From Stagnihabitans tardus (GTDB lineage Bacteria; Pseudomonadota; Alphaproteobacteria; Rhodobacterales; Rhodobacteraceae): DNA of 64,000 bases. Below the pieces are notes generated by a model, which saw only the letters and a program-made list of their open reading frames with translations, did not search any database and had not been told where the DNA came from. The stretch covers positions 248,001 to 312,000 of the forward strand of contig NZ_JAABNR010000002.1 of NCBI RefSeq assembly GCF_009925085.1, read 5' to 3'. This document shows positions 52,593 through 60,015 of the stretch, one piece after another; positions within the stretch are counted from its first letter, which is position 1, and each line of letters starts with the position of its first letter. The position numbers and the translations under genes were made by a program.

Positions 52593-52880
52593 TCAGGCGT
52601 TGACGGAGTCCTTCAGCGCCTTGGCGATGGTGAACTTCACCTGCTTGTCGGCCTCTTTCTTCACCATCTCGCCAGTGGCAGGATTGCGCACTTCGCGCGC
52701 GGGGCGCTCGCGGCAGACGACCTTGCCGAGGCCCGGCAGGGTCACGGCGCCGCCGGCGGCGACTTCGCGCGCCACGACTTCGGAGATGGCATCCAGCGCC
52801 GCCGAAGCGGTCTTCTTGTCGGCGCCCATGGCATCGGCCAGGGCGGCCACGAGTTGGGTCTTGGTCATCGGTTTGGTCAT
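52593..52880 (-). CDS. HU family DNA-binding protein
   Basis: 95 residues from ATG 52880; an ATG at 52883 is adjacent. GAGG lies upstream. MTKPMTKTQLVAALADAMGADKKTASAALDAI, AVTLPGLGKVVCRERPAREVRNPATGE (the beta-arm region with RNPATGE), and VKFTIAKALKDSVNA match the histone-like HU/IHF fold. It is a small nucleoid protein that bends DNA. The frame extension to 52988 is spurious. A cysteine in the beta segment is a minor oddity. Confidence 0.92.
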   Translation of the reverse strand: MTKPMTKTQLVAALADAMGADKKTASAALDAISEVVAREVAAGGAVTLPGLGKVVCRERPAREVRNPATGEMVKKEADKQVKFTIAKALKDSVNA

Positions 52881-52997
52881 CATGTCCCTCGGATGATCTT
52901 TATCGGATAGGGGTGCCGAAAACGGCCTGCCGCTCCGTGAACAGGTTTTTCGCTCGCATGGCAAGGGGTTTTGACCCTTGGCGGCCAAAAACGGCCG

Positions 52998-54458
52998 TCA
53001 GAGGAAGGCGGTTTCCTCGAAACTCCGCAATTTCCGGCTGTGGATCTCGCCCAGCGGCATTTCCCGCAGGGTCTCCATCGCGCGGATGCCGATTTGCAGG
53101 TGGCGGCTGACCTGGGTCTTGTAGAAGTCCGAGGCCATGCCGGGCAGCTTCAACTCGCCATGCAGGGGCTTGTCCGACACGCACAAGAGCGTCCCGTAAG
53201 GCACCCTGAAGCGGAAGCCATTGGCGGCGATGGTGGCCGATTCCATGTCCAGCGCAATGGCGCGGGACTGGGACAGGCGCCGCACGGGGCCGGAGTGGTC
53301 GCGCAGCTCCCAGTTGCGGTTGTCGATGGTCGCAACCGTCCCCGTCCGCATGATGCGCTTCAGCTCATAGCCATCCAGTTGCGTCACCTCGGCCACGGCC
53401 TCTTGCAGCGCGATCTGGATCTCGGCCAGGGCCGGGATCGGCACCCAGACCGGCAGGTCGTCGTCCAGGACATGGTCTTCGCGCAGGTAAGCATGGGCCA
53501 GGCAGAAGTCGCCCAGGTTCTGGCTGTTGCGCAGGCCTGCGCAGTGCCCCACCATCAGCCAGGCATGGGGGCGCAGGACCGCGATATGGTCGGTCGCGGT
53601 CTTGGCATTGGACGGGCCCACCCCGATGTTGACCAGGGTGATCCCGTTCCCATCGGCGCGTTTCAGGTGATAGGTCGGCATCTGGGGTGTCTTGGACGAG
53701 GGCTCCAGCACGCCATCCGCCGTGGTGATCATCGCATTCCCGGCCGCCACGAAGCCCGTGTAGCCCAGGGCGGGATCGGCCAGGGCGGCGCGGGCAAAGG
53801 TCTCGAACTCTTCGACATAGAACTGGTAGTTGGTGAAGAGGACATAGTTCTGGAAATGGCTGGCATCGGTGGCGGTATAATGCGACAGCCGCGCCAGCGA
53901 ATAATCGACGCGCTGCGCCGTAAAGGGCGCCAGCGGCAAAGAGCCATCGGGGTTCTGCACCCGCGTCCCGTTGACGATGTCGTCATTGGTGGTCGACAGG
54001 TCCGGCACGTCGAAGACATCGCGCAGCGAGAAATCCAACACGCCCTGGTGCGGCACCGTTTGCCCCGCCATGGCGAAATGCAGGGGCATGGGCGTGTCAG
54101 AGACCCCGATCTCGACCGGAACGCCATGGTTGCGGATCAAGAGGTCAAGCTGCTGCGTCAGGTAGTTGCGGAAGAGATCGGGCTTGGTCACCGTGGTGGA
54201 ATAGACACCCGGATGGCTGACATGGCCAAAGGACAGGCGGCTGTCGACCTTGTCATGGCTTTGCACCGTCAGGCGAATCTCGGGGTAATAGGCGCGGATG
54301 CGGTGGGCGGGTTTGCCCTCGCTCAGCGCGCGGGCGAAGCCTTCGGACAGGAAGCGCGTCGCCTCGGCGTAAAGCGCCTCCAGTTGGGCGACGGCGGCTT
54401 GCGCATCGGTGAAGGACAGGCGGGGCGTGGCGTCGGGGGAGTGGATATCGTCTTGCAT
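52998..54458 (-). CDS. amn: AMP nucleosidase
   Basis: 486 residues from ATG 54458, the usual length. The enzyme cleaves AMP to adenine and ribose 5-phosphate. The N-terminal domain (about 1-190) includes RIRAYYPEIRLTVQS and FGHVSHPGVYSTTVTKPDLF. The C-terminal nucleoside-phosphorylase-like domain (about 260-486) has VNIGVGPSNAKTATDHIAVLRPHAWLMVGHCAGLR, VPIPALAEIQIALQEA and ALDMESATIAANG, which carries the conserved MES motif. It is divergent from an SDR gene. The frame extension to 54572 overlaps that gene and is spurious. Confidence 0.95.
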   Translation of the reverse strand: MQDDIHSPDATPRLSFTDAQAAVAQLEALYAEATRFLSEGFARALSEGKPAHRIRAYYPEIRLTVQSHDKVDSRLSFGHVSHPGVYSTTVTKPDLFRNYLTQQLDLLIRNHGVPVEIGVSDTPMPLHFAMAGQTVPHQGVLDFSLRDVFDVPDLSTTNDDIVNGTRVQNPDGSLPLAPFTAQRVDYSLARLSHYTATDASHFQNYVLFTNYQFYVEEFETFARAALADPALGYTGFVAAGNAMITTADGVLEPSSKTPQMPTYHLKRADGNGITLVNIGVGPSNAKTATDHIAVLRPHAWLMVGHCAGLRNSQNLGDFCLAHAYLREDHVLDDDLPVWVPIPALAEIQIALQEAVAEVTQLDGYELKRIMRTGTVATIDNRNWELRDHSGPVRRLSQSRAIALDMESATIAANGFRFRVPYGTLLCVSDKPLHGELKLPGMASDFYKTQVSRHLQIGIRAMETLREMPLGEIHSRKLRSFEETAFL

Positions 54459-54552
54459 GGGGCATTTAAGGCGTGCAACCGCTGCAAGGCAAGTGAAAGG
54501 ATGATGACATCTGGCCCTTGCGAGCCTGCTTGGCCTGGGTGAGAAAGGGGCC

Positions 54553-55377
54553 ATGAAAACGCTCCTCTCCATCGGACATGGCTATTCGGCCCAGGCCCTG
54601 GCCCGCCGCCTGAAGGGCTGGCGCATCATCGGCACCACGCGCACGCCCGAAGGTGTGGCCGAGCTGGCCGCCCTTGGCGTCGAGGCGCGGCTCTGGCCCG
54701 GTCAGCCCCTTCCGCTTCAGGAGGCCACGCATCTTTTGACCTCGGTGCCGCCGGGGGCTTCGGACCCGGTGCTGGCGGCCCATGGGGATCAGATCGCCAA
54801 GGCGGGGCTGGAATGGGTGGGCTATCTCTCGACCACGGCGGTCTATGGCCATCACGACGGCGCCTGGGTGGACGAGACGACGCCGCCCGACCCCTCGACC
54901 CCGCGCGGCGCGGCGCGGTGGCGGGCCGAGCAGGCCTGGGCCGCCCTGGGGCTGCCCCTGCACATCTTCCGCCTGGCAGGCATCTACGGCCCCGGGCGCG
55001 GCCCTTTCGAGAAGGTCCGCGACGGCAGCGCCCGCCGGATCATCAAGCCGGGGCAGGTCTTCTCCCGCATCCATGTCGATGACATCGCCAATGTGCTCGA
55101 GGCCGCTTTGCTGCGCCCGGCGCCCGGCGTCTACAATGTCTGCGACGACGACCCGGCCAGCCCCGAGACCATCCTCGGCGCGGCTGCCGAGATGCTGGGC
55201 CTGCCCCCGCCGCCCATGGTCCCCTATGACCAGGCCGAGATGACCGAGATGGCGCGCAGCTTCTATGCCGAGAACAAGCGGGTGCGGAACGACAAGATCA
55301 AGCAGGTCCTTGGGGTGAAGCTCCTCTACCCCAGCTACCGCGAGGGGCTGGAGGCGATCCTGAAGGCGGGCGGCTGA
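54553..55377 (+). CDS. NAD(P)-dependent SDR, YeeZ-like
   Basis: 274 residues. N-terminal TLLSIGHGYSAQALARRL is a GxGxxA-type dinucleotide-binding motif of the extended/atypical SDR group. STTAVYGHHDGAWVDE contains the conserved Ser and Tyr, and LHIFRLAGIYGPGRGPF, HVDDIANVL and YNVCDDDP are typical later motifs. The short form without the usual glycosylated-nucleotide pocket resembles E. coli YeeZ. Substrate unknown. GAAAGGGG precedes ATG 54553. Confidence 0.87.
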   Translation: MKTLLSIGHGYSAQALARRLKGWRIIGTTRTPEGVAELAALGVEARLWPGQPLPLQEATHLLTSVPPGASDPVLAAHGDQIAKAGLEWVGYLSTTAVYGHHDGAWVDETTPPDPSTPRGAARWRAEQAWAALGLPLHIFRLAGIYGPGRGPFEKVRDGSARRIIKPGQVFSRIHVDDIANVLEAALLRPAPGVYNVCDDDPASPETILGAAAEMLGLPPPPMVPYDQAEMTEMARSFYAENKRVRNDKIKQVLGVKLLYPSYREGLEAILKAGG

Positions 55378-55427
55378 GGGCCCCGCCCCTCCTTCGGTCA
55401 GCGGACCCGTGCCGTTTTCGCGCTGCC

Positions 55428-55521
55428 GCCCCGGGCTTGACCCGGGGCCTCGACCCTCGAAGACCGCGCTTTCCCCGAGGTCGCCCCCCGAGGTCGAGGC
55501 CCCGGGGCTCAAGCCCGGGGC
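55428..55521. repeat. Inverted pair of CCCGGG-CTTGA dyads
   Basis: Two dyads, GCCCCGGG-CTTGA-CCCGGGGC (55428-55448) and GCCCCGGGG-CTCAAG-CCCGGGGC (55499-55521), are themselves reverse complements together with their flanks (GCCGCC outside, CCTCGACC inside), giving arms of about 30 bases. They lie downstream of the SDR gene and upstream of the terC leader. They match the dyads around 45.3-45.4 kb. Confidence 0.75.
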
Positions 55522-55585
55522 GGCGGCTTGCTTGCGGCGCCTCGATCGCAAACCCGCCCACCGCCCCCGCAACACCCAAAGCGAC

Positions 55586-55746
55586 GGAATTTCGATCACG
55601 AGGGGTTGAACAGTGGCGCCGGCTGCTTAAATTCCATCAGCGGACCGGGCCCCTCTGACGCGAAAGCGTGATGTCGGACCGCACCGAGCAAAGCTCGATC
55701 GGGGCCCCTTCCCGTCGAGCCCAACAGAGAGGTTCGACAGAACACC
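55586..55746 (+). ncRNA. Structured 5' leader of terC, candidate regulatory RNA
   Basis: About 160 nt fold into several helices: GGAATTT (55586-55592) with AAATTCC (55629-55635); GGGCCCC (55647-55653) with GGGGCCC (55701-55707); ACGC-GAAA-GCGT (55658-55669, a GNRA tetraloop); CGAGC-AAA-GCTCG (55685-55697). Just before the gene, GTCGAGCC (55714-55721) pairs with GGTTCGAC around the Shine-Dalgarno region AGAGAGG. GCTCGA (55693-55698) can instead pair with TCGAGC (55715-55720), so the structures compete. I recall a published alphaproteobacterial 'terC' RNA motif and this is probably a member. It lacks the GGGGAGTAG of the yybP-ykoY riboswitch. Confidence 0.65.
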
Positions 55747-56712
55747 ATGTGGGAATTCCTGCTTTCGCCCTTCCTCGGCACCGCCGTCTGGATGTGGCTG
55801 ACCTTCATCACCCTGGTCCTCGGCCTGCTGGCCGCCGACCTTGGCCTCTTTCACCGTGGCGCGCGTGAGATCGGCGTGGCCGAGAGCCTGCGCCTCTCCG
55901 CCCTTTACATCGCCTTGGGCGTCAGTTTCTCGCTCTTCGTCGGCTACCAGATGGGCGGCGCCGCAGCGACCTCCTACCTGACCGCCTTCGTGGTGGAAAA
56001 GTCGCTGTCGATGGACAATGTCTTCGTCATCGCGCTGATCTTCTCCTCGCTGGCCATCCCGCCCGCCTATCAGCACCGGGTGCTCTTCTGGGGCATCCTG
56101 GGCGTGATCGTGCTGCGCGGCATCATGATCGGCCTCGGAGCGGCGCTGGTGGCGCAGTATCACTGGGTCCTCTATGTCTTCGCGATCTTCCTGATCTTCA
56201 CCGGCATCAAGATGCTCTTCGCTGGTGAGCATTCGGACCCCGCCAACAACCCGATGGTCCGCTTCCTGAAGTCGAAGATGCGGCTGACCGACAAGCTGGA
56301 CGGCGAGAAGTTCTTCACCCGCAAGGACGGCGTGCGTTACGCGACGCCCCTCTTCCTCGCGCTGATCATGGTGGAGACCGCCGACCTGATCTTCGCCGTC
56401 GACTCGGTCCCCGCCGTCTTCGCGATCACCGCCGACCCCTTCCTGGTCTATACCTCCAACATCTTCGCGATCCTTGGCCTGCGCGCCCTCTACTTCGCGC
56501 TCTCGGCCATCCTGCACCGCTTCGCCTATATGAAGTATGCCCTCTCGGCGCTGCTGATCTTCATCGGGTCGAAGCTATTCATCGCCGACCTGATGGCTTG
56601 GGACAAATTCCCCGCCTCGGTCTCGCTGGGTGTGACCTTCGCGATCCTCGCGGCCGGAGTGGGCGTCTCGATGTGGAAGACCCGCGGCACCCCGCCCGCC
56701 GCGCATCCCTGA
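55747..56712 (+). CDS. TerC/Alx family integral membrane protein
   Basis: 321 residues with about nine hydrophobic segments. AADLGLFHRGAREI, VVEKSLSMDNVFVIALIFSSL, HRVLFWGILGVIVLRG, IMVETADLIFAVDSVPAVFAITADPF and LRALYFALSAILHRFAYMKYALSALLIFIGSKL are the family signatures, including the acidic residues of the transport pair. Members export manganese or respond to tellurite or pH. ATG 55747 follows a structured leader with the ribosome site AGAGAGG. Two terminator-like hairpins follow. Confidence 0.94.
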   Translation: MWEFLLSPFLGTAVWMWLTFITLVLGLLAADLGLFHRGAREIGVAESLRLSALYIALGVSFSLFVGYQMGGAAATSYLTAFVVEKSLSMDNVFVIALIFSSLAIPPAYQHRVLFWGILGVIVLRGIMIGLGAALVAQYHWVLYVFAIFLIFTGIKMLFAGEHSDPANNPMVRFLKSKMRLTDKLDGEKFFTRKDGVRYATPLFLALIMVETADLIFAVDSVPAVFAITADPFLVYTSNIFAILGLRALYFALSAILHRFAYMKYALSALLIFIGSKLFIADLMAWDKFPASVSLGVTFAILAAGVGVSMWKTRGTPPAAHP

Positions 56713-56719
56713 AGCTGAA

Positions 56720-56799
56720 GGCGCCGCTGCCAAGGCGGCGCCCCTGAGACCAACCAACCCAAAGGGGCGCGCCCGATCCGGCAGCGCCCCTTTCCCTTT
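56720..56799 (+). terminator. Terminator region after terC
   Basis: A first hairpin, GGCGCCGC (56720-56727) with GCGGCGCC (56735-56742), has no T-run. A second, AAAGGGGCGC (56761-56770) with GCGCCCCTTT (56784-56793), is followed by CCCTTTC and can act on either strand. The second is the likely terminator. Confidence 0.65.
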
Positions 56800-56884
56800 C
56801 ACCTTGGCACAAATATCCCACGGGGGTGCGGGGGTGTGAAACCCCCGCTTCTTGTCGCGGGTGCGGGGGTGTGAAACCCCCGCT
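56794..56884 (-). repeat. GGGATATTT element copy 4 with tandem 26-bp hairpin repeats
   Basis: The minus strand has TGGGATATTTGTGCCAAGGTG with an AAAGGG tail (element copy 4). Beside it lie two identical 26-base units (56824-56849 and 56859-56884, 35-base period), each a perfect hairpin GCGGGGGT-GTGAA-ACCCCCGC. They look like a duplicated hairpin part of the same element. They lie between terC and hinT. Confidence 0.75.
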
Positions 56885-56913
56885 CTTCGGGCAGATGCAG
56901 AGAGCCCCTTGGC

Positions 56914-57276
56914 TCACTCCGGCTCGACCATCCGTCCCATGGGCCGCCCGCCCAGGATATGCAGGTGGTAATGCGGCACTTCCTGCCCCCCCGCCTCGCG
57001 CGTGTTGGAGATGGCCCGGAACCCCGGGCCAAGGTCCAGCATCGAGACGACCTTGGCCACGGTCCGGTGGAAATCCACCAGCTCCTCGGCCGAGGCCTCG
57101 GCCGAGAAATGGTCGAGGCTCACATAGGCCCCCTTGGGGATCACCAGCACATGGACCGGCGCCAGCGGCCTTATGTCGTGGAAGGCCAGGCTGTGCGCGG
57201 TCTCCAGCACGGTCTTGTTCGGGATCTCGCCCCTCAGGATGCGGGCGAAGATATTGGTCGGGTCATAGGTGAACAT
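56914..57276 (-). CDS. hinT: HIT family nucleotide-binding protein
   Basis: 120 residues. Starts MFTYDPTNIFARILRGEIPNKTVLET, with FHDIRPLAPVHVLVIPK and the histidine-triad motif VPHYHLHILGG. The family hydrolyses adenosine phosphoramidates and related nucleotide conjugates. It begins three bases after the GT14 gene on the same strand, so they may be cotranscribed. Confidence 0.93.
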   Translation of the reverse strand: MFTYDPTNIFARILRGEIPNKTVLETAHSLAFHDIRPLAPVHVLVIPKGAYVSLDHFSAEASAEELVDFHRTVAKVVSMLDLGPGFRAISNTREAGGQEVPHYHLHILGGRPMGRMVEPE

Positions 57277-57279
57277 AGG

Positions 57280-58857
57280 TCAATCCACGAAGAGGTAAGA
57301 GGTCGCGGCGATCTCCCGCGCCTTCGCCGCAGGTATATCGAGGAATTCGGCCAGCGGCACGGTGTTTTCATCGACGCTGACCGCCTGGCGGATCTGGTAG
57401 AAGCCCGGAAAGCCCGCATCCCGGATGCGGTCGCTTTCGAAGCGCACGTCATAGCGGATCGTGGGCAGAAGCCTTGCAATGACCTCGACCGGGGTGGAGT
57501 CCGCCGCGAGCCCCACGCGCTTGGCATGGCCGATCAGGTAATCGTCGGTGAAGTCGCACTGGATCTCCAGCAGCCGCACCTTGGCCTTGTCGTTGTAGAA
57601 ATCCTGCATCAGATCGACATTGGCCGGGTCGATGCAGACCACCAGCACATCGGACTGCCAGTAATCGAAGAGCATCCGCACCAGGGCCCGCCGATGCCGC
57701 GTCCGCTTCTCCAGCGTGGACTGGATGCCGCCGAGATCGGGCAGGGGGGTCGAGGTCTCGTTGAAAAGGTAATCCACCGCCGGGAAATTCGTCACCTGCC
57801 GCACCCGGTCCACCAGGCGCTTGGCGACATGCCATTTCTTGCAGGTCACCATCAACAGCGTCCGCGTCCGCCCCAAGGAGCTTTCCGTCTCCCAGAAGCG
57901 CGGGGCGAAACGGCGGCCCACGCGGCCGCGCCCCACCAGGAAGTTGAAGAGGCTCCGCCCCTCGTTCGAGACGGCAAAGCGATGCCCGGTCTCGATGTAA
58001 AGCTTGCCCAGCCGCTCTTTCAGCTCGATGGCATCTGGGCTGATCTTGCGGGCAAAGAGATAGTCCTGCGCCAGCAAAAGGTCGTAGTGGTCGTTGTAGA
58101 AGCTCACCGGCATGCCGTAATCGGTGAACATCAGGAAGGTCAGGGTCCGGGCCTTGATCTCGACCTCGGGGACCAGGTGGCGCACCAGGGTCTGGAAGAA
58201 GGTCTCGTCCGGGATCCAGGTCGTGGCGAAAAACCGCATCACATCCGGCCGCGCCTTGCAGAAGGCCAGGATCAGCTCCACCGTCCGCCGCCGCAGGCAC
58301 CACCATTGGCTGCCGATCATCATCTGGATGTCATGGGGCACCGACCGCTTCAGCCCCAGCCGCTCTTGCCACTGCATCGAGCGGTAGAACCACTTCTTCT
58401 GCGTGCGTTCGTTGAAGAAATGGCGATAGATCAGCCGCTCTTCCTTGATCCCGGTCTTGATCCAGTCCGAGGCGAAGAAGTCGAAGCTTTCGATATAGTC
58501 GCATTCCGTCGCATCCAGGAAGCGATGGGCATATTCCGCCGTCTTCACCGGCATGCAGTCGCCCGAGAGCATGTAGAAATGCGTGGCGCGCGGAAAGGCC
58601 TCGACCGCGGCCTCGACGGCCTGGAGCGTGGCATCGACCAGGCTCCACTCCCCCCAGCCGCATTTCACGCGGCGGGCGGCAAAGGCCACGGCCGGGTTGG
58701 TGGCCAGGGCCTCGCGGATGCGGTCATAATCCTCGCGCTTGGCGCGGGCGTCGAAATGGATGGCGATGAAATCCCCGGCCGCCGTCAACCGCTCCGCCTG
58801 GGCGATGATTCCGGCGGGGTCCTTGTGGCAGAGAAGGATATAGGCAATTTTCGCCAT
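57280..58857 (-). CDS. GT14-type glycosyltransferase with long C-terminal extension
   Basis: 525 residues. The first about 270 residues look like family 14 core-2/xylosyltransferase-type enzymes: IAYILLCHKDPAGIIAQAERL, IHFDARA, RRVKCGWGEWSLVDATLQAV, HFYMLSGDCMPVKT and GSQWWCLRRRTVELIL with PDETFFQTLV. The remaining about 230 residues (about 290-525, TRTLLMVTCKKWHVAKRLVDRV...) form a separate region that I recall being annotated as DUF5928. No signal peptide: a cytoplasmic glycosyltransferase. It is divergent from a sulfotransferase; together they suggest synthesis and sulfation of an exopolysaccharide. No clear ribosome site precedes ATG 58857. Confidence 0.82.
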   Translation of the reverse strand: MAKIAYILLCHKDPAGIIAQAERLTAAGDFIAIHFDARAKREDYDRIREALATNPAVAFAARRVKCGWGEWSLVDATLQAVEAAVEAFPRATHFYMLSGDCMPVKTAEYAHRFLDATECDYIESFDFFASDWIKTGIKEERLIYRHFFNERTQKKWFYRSMQWQERLGLKRSVPHDIQMMIGSQWWCLRRRTVELILAFCKARPDVMRFFATTWIPDETFFQTLVRHLVPEVEIKARTLTFLMFTDYGMPVSFYNDHYDLLLAQDYLFARKISPDAIELKERLGKLYIETGHRFAVSNEGRSLFNFLVGRGRVGRRFAPRFWETESSLGRTRTLLMVTCKKWHVAKRLVDRVRQVTNFPAVDYLFNETSTPLPDLGGIQSTLEKRTRHRRALVRMLFDYWQSDVLVVCIDPANVDLMQDFYNDKAKVRLLEIQCDFTDDYLIGHAKRVGLAADSTPVEVIARLLPTIRYDVRFESDRIRDAGFPGFYQIRQAVSVDENTVPLAEFLDIPAAKAREIAATSYLFVD

Positions 58858-59006
58858 ATTCGAAACGATCCGACGGTTCTTCTGTTCTTTGTTGCCCTAG
58901 ATAGCTTTATCGGACATTGAAAAGACAGACATTCTTTGCTTTTTTCGCCCTAGAATTTCCGTGGTTCTGGGCCACAAGGGCCAAAGACCCCGAAGGAGGC
59001 GTGTAG
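58858..59006. other. AT-rich divergent promoter region
   Basis: 149 bases between the divergent GT14 and sulfotransferase genes. It is visibly richer in A and T than its surroundings, with TTGAAA near 58917 and a CTTTTTT run. Promoters for both genes must lie here, but I cannot assign boxes with confidence. GAAGGAGG before 59007 is the sulfotransferase ribosome site. Confidence 0.4.
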
Positions 59007-59825
59007 ATGGGCTTTCCAGGCACCTGGATGACCGAAAGTGGATCTGTGGTTTACCGCGTGGTGCCGAAATGCGCCTGCTCGACCATCGGGCAGATCATGT
59101 TCTATGCCGACCACGGCAAGTTCTTCGATGGCGACATCCATGACGCCACGGCCGGCATGCACAAATGGTCGATGGAGGCCTCCCAGCCCCTGATCGAAAA
59201 GGTCGTCAAGGCGCGCAAGACCTATACTTTCACCTGCGTCCGGAACCCCTATACCCGCATCCTGTCGTCGTTCTTCGACAAGATCTGCGGCATCCAGCGG
59301 AACGGGCGGCGCTACCGCGGCAACATGGTCCCCCTCCTGGTGCAGAAATACGGGGTCGAGGTCGGCGGGCCGGATGGGAAAGAGGAGTTCGACCAGATCG
59401 CCTCCTTCCGCCGCTTCCTGCTCTTCGCCCGCGACACCATCCGCTTCAAGAAACCGATGGAGCCCGATATCCACTGGAGCGCGATGTCGGGCCATATCTC
59501 GACCTTCATCGTGAACGGCGGGCGCTATGACCAGATATTCTTCACCGAGAAGTTCGATGCGGGCATGCAGGTCGTCGTGGACAACATGAAGCCCAAGCAC
59601 GCCATCGACCTGAAGACCATCCCCCGTTTCAACGAGAGCGAAGGCCACGGGCCGAAGCGCGCCCATCCGGTGGAAGACTATTTCGACGACCTCAGCCGCC
59701 ACCTGGTCTGGGAGATCTACAAGAAGGACTTCCAGCTCTTCAAATATGACTTCGACAACCCCGGGAACAAGATGCCCCTGGCCGAAGTCGACCTGGCCGA
59801 AGTTCACGCCAAGCTGGGCGAGTAA
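59007..59825 (+). CDS. Sulfotransferase family protein
   Basis: 272 residues. RVVPKCACSTIGQIM is a 5'-phosphosulfate-binding loop, and YTFTCVRNPYTRILSSFFDK is the 3'-phosphate-binding (RNPYxR...S) motif of PAPS-dependent carbohydrate sulfotransferases. The later HISTFIVNGGRYDQIFFTEKFD also resembles that family. No signal peptide. It may sulfate a surface glycan made by the divergent GT14 gene. ATG 59007 has AAGGAGG upstream. Confidence 0.85.
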   Translation: MGFPGTWMTESGSVVYRVVPKCACSTIGQIMFYADHGKFFDGDIHDATAGMHKWSMEASQPLIEKVVKARKTYTFTCVRNPYTRILSSFFDKICGIQRNGRRYRGNMVPLLVQKYGVEVGGPDGKEEFDQIASFRRFLLFARDTIRFKKPMEPDIHWSAMSGHISTFIVNGGRYDQIFFTEKFDAGMQVVVDNMKPKHAIDLKTIPRFNESEGHGPKRAHPVEDYFDDLSRHLVWEIYKKDFQLFKYDFDNPGNKMPLAEVDLAEVHAKLGE

Positions 59826-59841
59826 GCGCTGGTGGACAGCG

Positions 59842-59903
59842 CTGGAGGGGTTTCACACCCCTCCAGACCTCCCCGTGGGATATTTCTGAAAAGATGAATG
59901 AGG
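59842..59903 (+). repeat. Intergenic hairpin-GGGATATTT element, copy 5
   Basis: CTGGAGGGGT (59842-59851), TTCAC loop, ACCCCTCCAG (59857-59866), then GGGATATTT (59877-59885) and CTGAAAAGATGAATGAGG. Faces copy 6. Confidence 0.75.
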
Positions 59904-59957
59904 GCGGGCGCGCCAAGTTGGGGGCGCCCACGCTTTGGCCGCCGAGGTGGCGCTTTC

Positions 59958-60008
59958 CTCATTCATCTTTTCATAAATATCCCGGGGGTCCGGGGGCAGC
60001 GCCCCCGG
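59958..60008 (-). repeat. Intergenic hairpin-GGGATATTT element, copy 6 (reverse)
   Basis: On the minus strand a hairpin CCGGGGGC/GCCCCCGG (59990-60008) is followed by GGGATATTTATGAAAAG and ATGAATGAG. It forms an inverted pair with copy 5, and the two tails share AAAAGATGAATGAG. Confidence 0.75.
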
Positions 60009-60015
60009 CGGGTGG

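Noticed and set aside
55586-55746. yybP-ykoY (Mn2+) riboswitch upstream of terC
   Set aside because: The highly conserved GGGGAGTAG segment and its partner are not found, although the leader is structured. Kept as a different candidate RNA.
56824-56884. Possible CRISPR-like direct repeats
   Set aside because: There are only two copies with a 9-base gap, and the repeats are perfect GC hairpins next to an intergenic element; no cas genes are present.
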